From Aquabacterium sp. (lineage in GTDB: Bacteria; Pseudomonadota; Gammaproteobacteria; Burkholderiales; Burkholderiaceae_C), in NCBI GenBank assembly GCA_017989885.1, contig JAGNPA010000100.1:1-6808 (forward strand): a stretch of 6,808 nt of DNA, in the 5' to 3' direction. Of the stretch, positions 1-6,099 are shown one piece after another. The position numbers and the translations under genes were made by a program. Every line of letters starts with the position of its first letter. The first letter of the stretch is position 1. A model generated the notes under the pieces. That model made no database searches. It saw nothing but the letters and a program-made list of their open reading frames with translations, and had not been told where the DNA came from.

Positions 1-59
1 TCCGCAGTGTCCAGCTGGGCCTCGCGGGTGAGTTGTGCATCTTCTTTGGTGCGGCGCAT
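1..59 (-). CDS. acrR: TetR-family repressor, AcrR/TtgR-like (N-terminal fragment, cut by window edge)
   Basis: Only the first 19 codons are visible, read leftward from an ATG at 59-57; the rest lies outside the window. The translation begins MRRTKEDAQLTREAQLDTA, which closely resembles the start of AcrR and TtgR (R-T-K-x-x-A-Q-x-T-R just before helix 1 of the DNA-binding domain). Members of this family are local repressors of the adjacent RND pump: they bind a palindrome in the divergent promoter region and are released by pump substrates. Position and orientation, divergent from the adaptor gene across about 120 bases holding an inverted repeat, fit that role. No strong Shine-Dalgarno sequence precedes the ATG (the bases just upstream are C-rich), so the exact start is not fixed by an RBS, but the family signature beginning at this Met supports it. 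The helix-turn-helix and ligand domains cannot be seen, so the assignment rests on 19 residues plus context. Confidence 0.72.
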   Translation of the reverse strand, partial: MRRTKEDAQLTREAQLDTA

Positions 60-92
60 GGGGGTGCCACAAAATCAGTGGAGAGTGTGGGG

Positions 93-122
93 ATTATCGT
101 CCATTCGGACGCATACATACAA
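93..122 (-). promoter_or_regulatory. Putative sigma70 promoter of the TetR-family regulator
   Basis: Read leftward, a -35-like TTGTAT (122-117) is followed after 18 bases by GATAAT (98-93), which matches the TATAAT consensus at 5 of 6 positions. Transcription would start near 86 and give a leader of about 27 bases before the ATG at 59. The -35 box lies inside the left arm of the inverted repeat, so a bound repressor would block it and produce autoregulation. The -35 matches consensus at only 3 of 6 positions. Confidence 0.45.
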
Positions 123-134
123 AAATGTATGTAT
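113..134. promoter_or_regulatory. Probable TetR-family operator (22-bp inverted repeat)
   Basis: Two perfect 9-base arms, ATACATACA (113-121) and TGTATGTAT (126-134), are separated by AAAA. The half-sites TACATACA/TGTATGTA are the same as those I recall for the E. coli AcrR operator upstream of acrAB, but that site has 8 bases between them and this one has 4. Because each arm is a 4-base tandem repeat, imperfect half-sites 4 bases further out (110-117 and 130-137, each 6 of 8) would restore 8-base spacing in either of two registers. The site overlaps the predicted -35 of the leftward promoter and borders a rightward -10 candidate, which suits repression of both genes. The repeat is directly visible; binding by the adjacent regulator is inferred. 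Confidence 0.78.
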
Positions 135-137
135 ATT
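132..137 (+). promoter_or_regulatory. Candidate -10 box for the efflux operon
   Basis: TATATT matches the -10 consensus at 5 of 6 positions and sits at the right edge of the inverted repeat, about 45 bases before the adaptor ATG. No good -35 box lies 16-18 bases upstream (about 108-115), so this would be a weak or activator-assisted promoter if real. A second weaker candidate is TATCGT at 142-147. The operon needs a promoter in this gap, but its exact position is uncertain. Confidence 0.3.
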
Positions 138-171
138 TCGGTATCGTATTGTCGACCCGATCCGTCTTCCA

Positions 172-176
172 AGAGG
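172..176 (+). promoter_or_regulatory. Ribosome binding site that decides the adaptor start at 182
   Basis: AGAGG (within AAGAGGT, 171-177) resembles the anti-Shine-Dalgarno complement AAGGAGGT and lies 5 bases before the ATG at 182. The competing in-frame ATG at 239 has only a loose G-rich stretch 3 bases upstream (232-235). On RBS evidence, translation starts at 182. Confidence 0.6.
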
Positions 177-181
177 TGCCC

Positions 182-1447
182 ATGGCCAGCCAAGTTGTCA
201 CAGTGTTATCCCATCTGCAACAAGACCAGGCGGGGCCCATGCGGGCGGGACGTTCGAAGCTGGCGCTGTGCGCGGTGGCGCTGGCTTTGCTGGCCGGCTG
301 TGGCGATGACAAGGCTGCGGCGCCCGCAGGCGCACCGGGTGGTGGCATGCCGCCGGCCCAGGTGGGTGTGATCACCGTGCAGCCGCAAAGCGTGCCGGTG
401 ATGAGCGAGCTGCCTGGCCGCCTGGAAGCCGTGCGCACCGCGCAGGTCCGCGCCCGCGTCGCCGGCATCCTGCAAAAGCGCCTGTTCACCGAAGGCGCCG
501 ATGTGAAGGCCGGCCAGCCCCTGTTCCAGATCGATCCGGCCACCTTCCAGGCCGCACTCGACAGCGCGCAGGCCACCCAGGCCAAGGCCGAGGCCAATCT
601 GGCGCAGGTCAGCGCCCTGGTCCAGCGCTACGAGCCGCTGCAGGCCGCCAAGGCCATCAGCCCACAAGAATTCCTCAATGCCCAGGTGGCCCAGCGTCAG
701 GCGCAGGCCGATGTGGCCGGAGCCAAGGCGGCGGTGCAGACCGCGCGCATCAACCTGGGCTATGCCGGCGTGACCGCGCCGATCTCGGGCCGCATTGGCC
801 GGGCGCTGGTCACCGAAGGCGCGCTGGTGGGGCAGGGCGAGGCCACCCAGCTGGCGCTGATCCAGCAGGTCAACCCGCTGTATGTCAACTTCACCCAGCC
901 GGCCAACGAGGTCCTCAAGCTGCGTGCGGCGATGAAGTCCGGGGCGCTCAAGAGCGCCGGCGCCGGCGCCGCCGAAATCCGCGTGGTGCTGGACGATGGC
1001 AAGGAGTACCCGCTGCCCGGCAAGCTGCTGTTCTCCGACCTGAGTGTGGACGCCACTTCCGGTCAAGTGTCTCTGCGCGCCGAGCTGCCCAACCCCGACG
1101 GCCTGTTGCTGCCCGGCATGTATGTGCGGGTGCGCCTGTCCCAGGCTCAGGCCGAGGGCGGCATCTTGCTGCCCCAGCAGGCCGTCACCCGTGGCGCACA
1201 GGCCGACACCGTGATGGTGGTCGACGACAAGGGCATGGTCACGCCCCGTCAGATCAAGCTCGGTGGCGCCAAGGGCAATGACTGGGTCGTGCTCGGTGGC
1301 CTCAAGACCGGGGAGCAGGTCATGGTCGATGGCTTCCAGAAGATGATGAACCCCAAGGCGCCCGTCAAGGCGGTGCCGTGGCAGCAGCCGAGCGCACAGG
1401 CCGGCATGGGTGCAGCCCCGGCTGCTTCCGCTGCGGCATCCAAGTAA
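182..1447 (+). CDS. acrA: RND efflux periplasmic adaptor lipoprotein (AcrA/MexA family)
   Basis: This is the membrane fusion protein that links the inner-membrane RND pump to the outer-membrane channel. From the ATG at 182 it has 421 residues. A lipoprotein signal ends in a lipobox LAGC with the acylated Cys at residue 40, followed by a flexible G/D/A/P-rich linker. Next come the first half of the lipoyl domain (about 79-118, PGRLEAVRTAQVRARVAG then EGADVKAGQPLFQID), an alpha-helical hairpin rich in Ala and Gln (about 120-190), the second lipoyl half (about 197-217, VTAPISGRIGRALVTEGALVG), a beta-barrel (about 225-320) and a membrane-proximal domain (about 328-398). The order and length match AcrA and MexA (about 380-400 residues). 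The start is ambiguous: an ATG at 239 would give 402 residues with Cys at 21, a more typical lipoprotein signal, whereas 182 has the better RBS and adds 19 residues before the signal. Frame-open sequence back to 35 runs through the operator and is not used. It is the first gene of the operon; the pump gene follows after 12 bases. Confidence 0.95.
   Translation: MASQVVTVLSHLQQDQAGPMRAGRSKLALCAVALALLAGCGDDKAAAPAGAPGGGMPPAQVGVITVQPQSVPVMSELPGRLEAVRTAQVRARVAGILQKRLFTEGADVKAGQPLFQIDPATFQAALDSAQATQAKAEANLAQVSALVQRYEPLQAAKAISPQEFLNAQVAQRQAQADVAGAKAAVQTARINLGYAGVTAPISGRIGRALVTEGALVGQGEATQLALIQQVNPLYVNFTQPANEVLKLRAAMKSGALKSAGAGAAEIRVVLDDGKEYPLPGKLLFSDLSVDATSGQVSLRAELPNPDGLLLPGMYVRVRLSQAQAEGGILLPQQAVTRGAQADTVMVVDDKGMVTPRQIKLGGAKGNDWVVLGGLKTGEQVMVDGFQKMMNPKAPVKAVPWQQPSAQAGMGAAPAASAAASK
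954..971 (+). repeat. Three tandem copies of GCGCCG inside the adaptor gene
   Basis: The hexamer GCGCCG occurs three times without interruption and encodes part of an Ser-Ala-Gly-Ala-Gly-Ala-Ala stretch at about residues 258-264, probably a loop in the beta-barrel domain. Loss or gain of one unit would keep the reading frame. It may be nothing more than high-GC codon bias in a flexible loop. Confidence 0.6.
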
Positions 1448-1452
1448 AGGGG
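1447..1452 (+). promoter_or_regulatory. Ribosome binding site of the RND pump gene
   Basis: AAGGGG begins at the last base of the adaptor stop codon and lies 7 bases before the ATG at 1460. It fixes that start, which also gives the canonical RND N-terminus MSRFFIDRPIFAWV. Confidence 0.7.
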
Positions 1453-1459
1453 CGCCAGC

Positions 1460-4400
1460 ATGTCACGTTTCTTCATTGATCGGCCCATCTTCGCGTGGGT
1501 GATCGCCCTGTTCATCATGGTCTTCGGCGGGGTGGCCATCACCCAGTTGCCGGTGGCCCAGTACCCCACGGTGGCGCCGCCGTCCGTGGTCATCAATGCC
1601 ACCTACCCGGGCGCCTCGGCCAAGACGCTGGACGAGGCCGTGGTCAACGTCATCGAGCAGGAGCTCAATGGGGCGCCTGGCCTGGCCTACATGGAGTCGG
1701 TCAGCCAGGCCAACGGCACCGCGTCCATCACGGTGACGTTCGAGACGGGCACCAACATCGACCTGGCCCAGGTCGAGGTGCAGAACCGCCTCTCGCGCGC
1801 CACGCCGCGTCTGCCCAGTGCTGTGACGCAGCAAGGCGTGCGGGTTGAAAAATCGCGCAGCAACATCCTGATGTTTGCGATGTTGTCGTCCTCCAACCCC
1901 GCCTACGACCCCGTCGCGCTGGGGGACTACGCCTCACGCAACCTCGTGCCCGAGATGCTGCGCGTGCCCGGCGTCGGTCAGGTCACCATGTTCGGCACCG
2001 AGCGTGCCATGCGCATCTGGGTGGACCCGGCCAAGCTGGTGTCCTTTGGCCTGAGCGTGACCGATGTCAACAACGCCATCCGCGCGCAGAACGCGCTGGT
2101 GCCCGCTGGCGGCCTGGGTGAGCTGCCCAATCTGAGCAAGCAGACGATCTCGGCCACCGTGGTGGTGTCCGGTCAACTCAGCAATGCCGAGCAGTTCGGC
2201 AACATCGTGCTGCGCGCCAAGGCTGACGGCTCGACCGTGCGCCTCAAGGACGTCGCCCGCATCGAGTTGGGCGCGCAGACCTACAGCGCCTACGCCCGCC
2301 TCAACGGCAAGCCCGCCCTGGCCATGGCCATCCAGCTCTCGCCTACCGGCAACGCCCTGGCCACCGCCACGGCCGCCAAAGCGCGTCTGGCAGAGCTGCG
2401 CAAGTACTTCCCCTCGGGCGTGGACTACTCCGTGCCCTATGACACCTCGGGCTTCATCAAGCTGTCCATCACCCAGGTCGTGCAGACCCTGGTGGAAGCC
2501 GTGATCCTGGTGTTCCTGGTGATGTTCCTGTTCCTGCAGAACTGGCGCTACACCCTGATCCCGACCCTCGTCGTGCCGATCGCGCTGCTGGGCACCTTCG
2601 GGGTGATGTCGGTGTTCGGCTTCTCCATCAACGTGCTGACCATGTTCGGCATGGTGCTGGCCATCGGCATCCTGGTCGACGATGCCATCGTGGTGGTCGA
2701 GAACGTCGAGCGCATCATGGTCGAAGAGGGGCTGCCCCCACTGGCCGCCACCCGCAAGGCGATGGGCCAGATCAGTGGCGCCATCGTCGGCATCACCGTG
2801 GTGCTGGTCTCGGTGTTCATCCCCATGGCCTTCTTTGCGGGCTCGGTGGGCAACATCTACCGCCAGTTCTCGCTGTCGATGGTGGCCTCCATCCTGTTCT
2901 CGGCCTTCCTGGCTCTGACCTTGACGCCCGCCCTGTGCGCGACCCTGCTCAAGCCGGCCGCCGAGGATCACCACGAGAAGAAGGGCTTCTTTGGCTGGTT
3001 CAACCGCGCTTTCAGTTCCACCACCCATGGCTACGAAAGCTGGGCGGCCCGCCTGGTCAAGCGCGGCGGCCGTACCCTGATCATCTACGCCATCATCGTC
3101 GGGGCCGTGGGCTGGATGTACGTCCGCATGCCCACCTCCTTCCTGCCCGATGAAGACCAGGGCAGCCTGATCACGCTGGTGCAGTTGCCCGCCGGTGCCA
3201 CGGCCCAGCGCACCGAGACGGTGATGAAGCAGGTGGAAGACTTCTACCTCAAGCAATCCGAGGTCAAGTCCGTCGTGGGCGTGATCGGCTTCAGCTTCTC
3301 GGGCTCGGGTCAGAACGCCGGCCTGGCCTTCGTGACCCTGAAGGATCACAGCGAGCGCAAGGGTGACGAGCACAGCGCGCAGGCCCTGGCCAAGCGTGCC
3401 TTTGGCGCGCTGATGGGCGTGCGCGATGCCTTCATCTACCCGCTGGTGCCGCCCCCGATCATGGAACTGGGCAACGCCACCGGTTTTGCCGTGCGCGTGC
3501 AAGACCGGGCCTCGCTGGGCCATGAGACCCTGCTGGCCGCGCGCAACCAGTTGCTGGGCATGGCGATGCAAAGCCCCATCCTGACGGGCCTGCGCCCCGA
3601 AGGCCTGGAAGACGCACCGCAGTTGCAGATCGACATCGACCGCGACAAGGCCAACGCCCTGGGCGTGGACTTCGCCGTGATCAGCGCCTCGCTGTCGTCC
3701 TCGCTGGGCTCGGCCTACATCAACGACTTTCCCAACTCCGGGCGCATGCAGCGCGTCATCGTTCAGGCCGATGCCAAGGATCGTATGCAGGCCGAAGACC
3801 TCTTGCGCATCAACGTGGTCAACAGCAGTGGCCAGACCGTGCCGCTGTCGGCCTTTGCCACCACCCGCTGGGTGACCGGGCAGATGCAGGCCGTGCGCTA
3901 CAACGGCTATCCGTCGATGCGGATTTCCGGCGCGGCCTCACCGGGCTACAGCTCGGGCGACGCCATGGCCGAGCTGCAACGTCTGGCCGAGCAACTGCCG
4001 CCGGGTGTGGGCATCGAGTGGACCGGCCTGTCGCGTGAAGAGCGCCTGTCGGGCTCGCAGGCCACCATCTTGTTGGTGTTCTCGCTGCTGGCCGTGTTCC
4101 TGTGTCTGGCGGCCCTGTACGAAAGCTGGACCATCCCGGTGGCCGTGCTGCTGGTGGTGCCCCTGGGCATCCTGGGATCGCTGCTGGGTGCCAACCTGCG
4201 CGACATGCCCAACGACGTCTACTTCAAGGTGGGCCTGATCACCATCATGGGGCTGTCCGCCAAGAACGCCATCCTGATCATCGAGTTCGCCAAGGAGCTC
4301 CATGAGCAGGGCATGAGCCTGATCGAGGCGACGCTGCGGGCCTGTCACCTGCGTTTCCGTCCGATCATCATGACCTCGCTGGCCTTCATCCTGGGTGTGC

Positions 4401-4594
4401 TGCCTCTGGTGCTGGCGTCCGGCCCTGGCTCGGCCAGCCAGCGCGCCATCGGCACCGGCGTGATGAGCGGCATGATCGCGGCCACCGTGCTGGCCGTGTT
4501 CTTTGTGCCCGTGTTCTTCGTGGTGGTGCGCCGCCTGTTCCCGGGCAAGCCCGTTGCTGCCCCCGCTTCCGATGTGGAGACCGCTCATGAATAA
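1460..4594 (+). CDS. acrB: RND multidrug efflux transporter, inner-membrane subunit (AcrB/MexB, HAE1 family)
   Basis: This proton-driven drug antiporter acts as a trimer in the inner membrane. It has 1044 residues (AcrB 1049). It starts with the hallmark FFIDRPIFAW and has the expected 12 membrane segments: TM1 at about 9-28, TM2-TM6 at about 338-497, TM7 at about 539-556, and TM8-TM12 at about 868-1022. Two large periplasmic loops (about 29-337 and 557-867) form the porter and funnel domains. The proton-relay residues are all present: Asp407 and Asp408 in GILVDDAIVVVEN, Lys935 in GLSAKNAILIIEF (AcrB Lys940), and Arg965 and Thr972 (AcrB Arg971 and Thr978). Of the AcrB distal-pocket phenylalanines, 178, 615, 617 and 628 are kept (Phe178, 611, 613, 624), while 136 is Ile136 and 610 is Val606. 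The switch loop reads GFSFSGSG. The protein is intact, with no frameshift. It is the second gene of the operon; its last 8 bases overlap the channel gene. The exact substrate range cannot be read from sequence. Confidence 0.98.
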   Translation: MSRFFIDRPIFAWVIALFIMVFGGVAITQLPVAQYPTVAPPSVVINATYPGASAKTLDEAVVNVIEQELNGAPGLAYMESVSQANGTASITVTFETGTNIDLAQVEVQNRLSRATPRLPSAVTQQGVRVEKSRSNILMFAMLSSSNPAYDPVALGDYASRNLVPEMLRVPGVGQVTMFGTERAMRIWVDPAKLVSFGLSVTDVNNAIRAQNALVPAGGLGELPNLSKQTISATVVVSGQLSNAEQFGNIVLRAKADGSTVRLKDVARIELGAQTYSAYARLNGKPALAMAIQLSPTGNALATATAAKARLAELRKYFPSGVDYSVPYDTSGFIKLSITQVVQTLVEAVILVFLVMFLFLQNWRYTLIPTLVVPIALLGTFGVMSVFGFSINVLTMFGMVLAIGILVDDAIVVVENVERIMVEEGLPPLAATRKAMGQISGAIVGITVVLVSVFIPMAFFAGSVGNIYRQFSLSMVASILFSAFLALTLTPALCATLLKPAAEDHHEKKGFFGWFNRAFSSTTHGYESWAARLVKRGGRTLIIYAIIVGAVGWMYVRMPTSFLPDEDQGSLITLVQLPAGATAQRTETVMKQVEDFYLKQSEVKSVVGVIGFSFSGSGQNAGLAFVTLKDHSERKGDEHSAQALAKRAFGALMGVRDAFIYPLVPPPIMELGNATGFAVRVQDRASLGHETLLAARNQLLGMAMQSPILTGLRPEGLEDAPQLQIDIDRDKANALGVDFAVISASLSSSLGSAYINDFPNSGRMQRVIVQADAKDRMQAEDLLRINVVNSSGQTVPLSAFATTRWVTGQMQAVRYNGYPSMRISGAASPGYSSGDAMAELQRLAEQLPPGVGIEWTGLSREERLSGSQATILLVFSLLAVFLCLAALYESWTIPVAVLLVVPLGILGSLLGANLRDMPNDVYFKVGLITIMGLSAKNAILIIEFAKELHEQGMSLIEATLRACHLRFRPIIMTSLAFILGVLPLVLASGPGSASQRAIGTGVMSGMIAATVLAVFFVPVFFVVVRRLFPGKPVAAPASDVETAHE
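4576..4579 (+). promoter_or_regulatory. Ribosome binding site of the outer-membrane channel gene
   Basis: GGAG, inside the last codons of the pump gene, lies 7 bases before the ATG at 4587. It supports 4587 over upstream in-frame starts back to 4503, which would read through acrB and destroy the lipoprotein signal. Confidence 0.65.
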
Positions 4595-6092
4595 GACCAC
4601 CCGCCTGCTGCGCCCGGCCATCGCGCTGGCCGCGCTGTTGAGCGTGGCCGCCTGCTCCTTCACGCCGCAGTACCAGCGTCCGGCGCTGGCGGTGCCCGAT
4701 CAGCTGCCGCTGGCGCCCGCCAATGCGGCGGCCACCCCGGCACCAGCCGTGGCCGAGCTGCCATGGACCACGTACTTTCCTGACACCCGGCTGCAAGGCC
4801 TGATCCGTCAGGCCCTGGATCAGAACCGGGACCTGCGCGTGGCCATGCTCACCATCGAGCAATGGCGCGCGACCTATCAGATCCAGAACGCCGACCGCTT
4901 CCCCACGCTCAGTGGGGCTGTCAGCGGCTCGCGGGGGCCGTCATCGACGCCTCCCAACGACATCACCACCACCGCCACCGCTGGCGTGACCGTCTCCGCC
5001 TACGAGCTGGACCTGTTCGGCCGCGTCAAGGCGCTCAGCGAAGCGGCCAGCGCCCAGGTGCTGGCCTCGGAAGAAGCCCGCAAGACCGCGCACATCAGCC
5101 TGGTGGCGGCGGTGGCCAATGCCTACTACGCGCTGTGGGCCGACCGCTGGCAGCTGGCCCTGGCCGAGCAAACCCTGCAAGCCCGTGAAGCGTCCTTCAA
5201 GCTGTTCAAGCTCAAGTTCGATCATGGTGTGCTCAATGAGCTGGACCTGAGTTCCTCACAGTCCCTGGTCGAAGCCGCCCGCGTGACCCGGGCCCAGGCT
5301 CAGCGCCAGTGGGCGCAAGACCTCAATGCCCTGAACCTGCTGCTGGGCTCGACCGCACCCGCCGATCTGCTGCCGCCTGTGCCGCAGATCGATGCCCAGG
5401 CCGTGGGCCGCAGTGCCGACGCCAAGGCGGCCAGCCAGGCTGTGCTGGCCGCGCTGTGGCCGGGCCTGAGCGAGCTGCCCGTGGGCCTGTCGTCCGACGT
5501 GCTGCTGCAGCGCCCCGACATCGCGCAGGCCGAGCAACAGCTCATCGCTGCCAACGCCAACATCGGTGCCGCCCGCGCCGCCCGCTTCCCGCGCATCAGC
5601 CTGACGGCCAGCGCCGGCGTCGTCAGCGACTCGCTGTCGGGCCTGTTCGACGATGGCCGCACGGCCTGGAGCTTTGCGCCCTCGCTGAGCGTGCCCATCT
5701 TCGACGCGGGCCGTGCCAAGGCCGGCGTGGCCGTGGCCGAGGTCAAGCGCGACATCGCCGTGGCCCAGTACGACAAGGCCGTGCAGACCGCGTTCAAGGA
5801 AGTGGCCGACGCCCTCGTCGCCCGTCGCAGCTACGCCGAGCAGGCCGAAGCGCAACTGGCCCAGGCCCAGGCCGAGGCCACGCGCCTGCGCCTGTCCACC
5901 CTGCGTTACGACAATGGCGTGTCCAGCCAGCTCGATCTGCTCGATGCCCAGCGCGCCCTGTTCAACACCCAGCAGGCCTTGATCGCGGCGCAACTGGCGC
6001 GTCAACAGGCCCACATCGGTGTCTACAAGGCGCTGGGGGGTGGCTGGGTGGCGCAGCCCGCGGCGGCCCAAGCCTCGCCCGTCACGCCATAA
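4587..6092 (+). CDS. oprM: Outer-membrane efflux channel lipoprotein (OprM/NodT type, OEP family)
   Basis: This is the TolC-like trimeric duct that completes the tripartite pump, forming an outer-membrane beta-barrel and a long periplasmic alpha-barrel. The protein has 501 residues, slightly longer than OprM (about 485). A lipoprotein signal with lipobox VAAC puts the acylated Cys at residue 23, followed by SFTPQYQRP, very like the CSxxPxYxRP start of OprM. Two internally similar OEP repeats follow, at about 61-255 and 303-482. Recognisable family motifs are ELDLFGR (140-146), GVLNELDL (214-221), LLQRPDI (306-312), ARFPRISLT (332-340), PIFDAGR (370-376), [13 protein letters not shown] (444-456) and YKALGGGW (480-487). 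Residues about 265-295 look like an Ala-rich insertion between the two repeats, which may explain the extra length. The ATG overlaps the end of the pump gene by 8 bases (ATGAATAA), consistent with translational coupling. This is the third gene of the pump operon, and its stop is 7 bases before ubiA. Confidence 0.96.
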   Translation: MNKTTRLLRPAIALAALLSVAACSFTPQYQRPALAVPDQLPLAPANAAATPAPAVAELPWTTYFPDTRLQGLIRQALDQNRDLRVAMLTIEQWRATYQIQNADRFPTLSGAVSGSRGPSSTPPNDITTTATAGVTVSAYELDLFGRVKALSEAASAQVLASEEARKTAHISLVAAVANAYYALWADRWQLALAEQTLQAREASFKLFKLKFDHGVLNELDLSSSQSLVEAARVTRAQAQRQWAQDLNALNLLLGSTAPADLLPPVPQIDAQAVGRSADAKAASQAVLAALWPGLSELPVGLSSDVLLQRPDIAQAEQQLIAANANIGAARAARFPRISLTASAGVVSDSLSGLFDDGRTAWSFAPSLSVPIFDAGRAKAGVAVAEVKRDIAVAQYDKAVQTAFKEVADALVARRSYAEQAEAQLAQAQAEATRLRLSTLRYDNGVSSQLDLLDAQRALFNTQQALIAAQLARQQAHIGVYKALGGGWVAQPAAAQASPVTP

Positions 6093-6099
6093 TTCCGGT

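Larger units (their letters stand above)
60..181. promoter_or_regulatory. Divergent regulator/efflux-operon control region
   Basis: This gap lies between the leftward regulator and the rightward adaptor gene. It is clearly more AT-rich than the surrounding genes, especially at about 113-150. It contains the inverted repeat at 113-134, a plausible leftward promoter at 93-122, a weaker rightward -10 candidate at 132-137 and the adaptor RBS at 172-176. The layout matches the usual acrR-acrAB or ttgR-ttgABC arrangement, in which one operator controls both directions. No transcription start is proven here. Confidence 0.75.

Noticed and set aside
138..160. TCGG...CCGA inverted repeat downstream of the operator, and the GTCGAC palindrome inside it
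   Set aside because: The 4-base arms with a 15-base gap are expected by chance, and GTCGAC is just a six-base palindrome.
35..181. Upstream extension of the adaptor reading frame to an ATG at 35
   Set aside because: The extension would run through the regulator start, the palindrome and the promoter region. It encodes Cys/Trp/His-rich sequence unlike any adaptor, and it would bury the lipoprotein signal deep inside the protein.
7..371. Short rightward reading frames at 7-309 and 33-371
   Set aside because: They overlap the regulator start, the control region and the adaptor in other frames, and encode Arg/Pro/Gly-rich sequence typical of out-of-frame high-GC DNA.
1934..3571. 545-codon open frame on the minus strand
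   Set aside because: It is fully antisense to the intact acrB-like gene. Its His/Gln/Gly/Asp-rich low-complexity translation is what results from reading the complement of a GC-biased gene; no domain is recognisable.
3938..4862. Antisense open frames over the end of the pump gene and start of the channel gene
   Set aside because: They are shadows of high third-position GC in the real genes, with compositionally skewed translations and no RBS.
6019..6042. Upstream in-frame GTG codons as ubiA starts (6019, 6040)
   Set aside because: They would overlap the channel gene by about 50-75 bases and add residues not expected before the conserved LDLIRWDRP region; GTG at 6100 is simpler.
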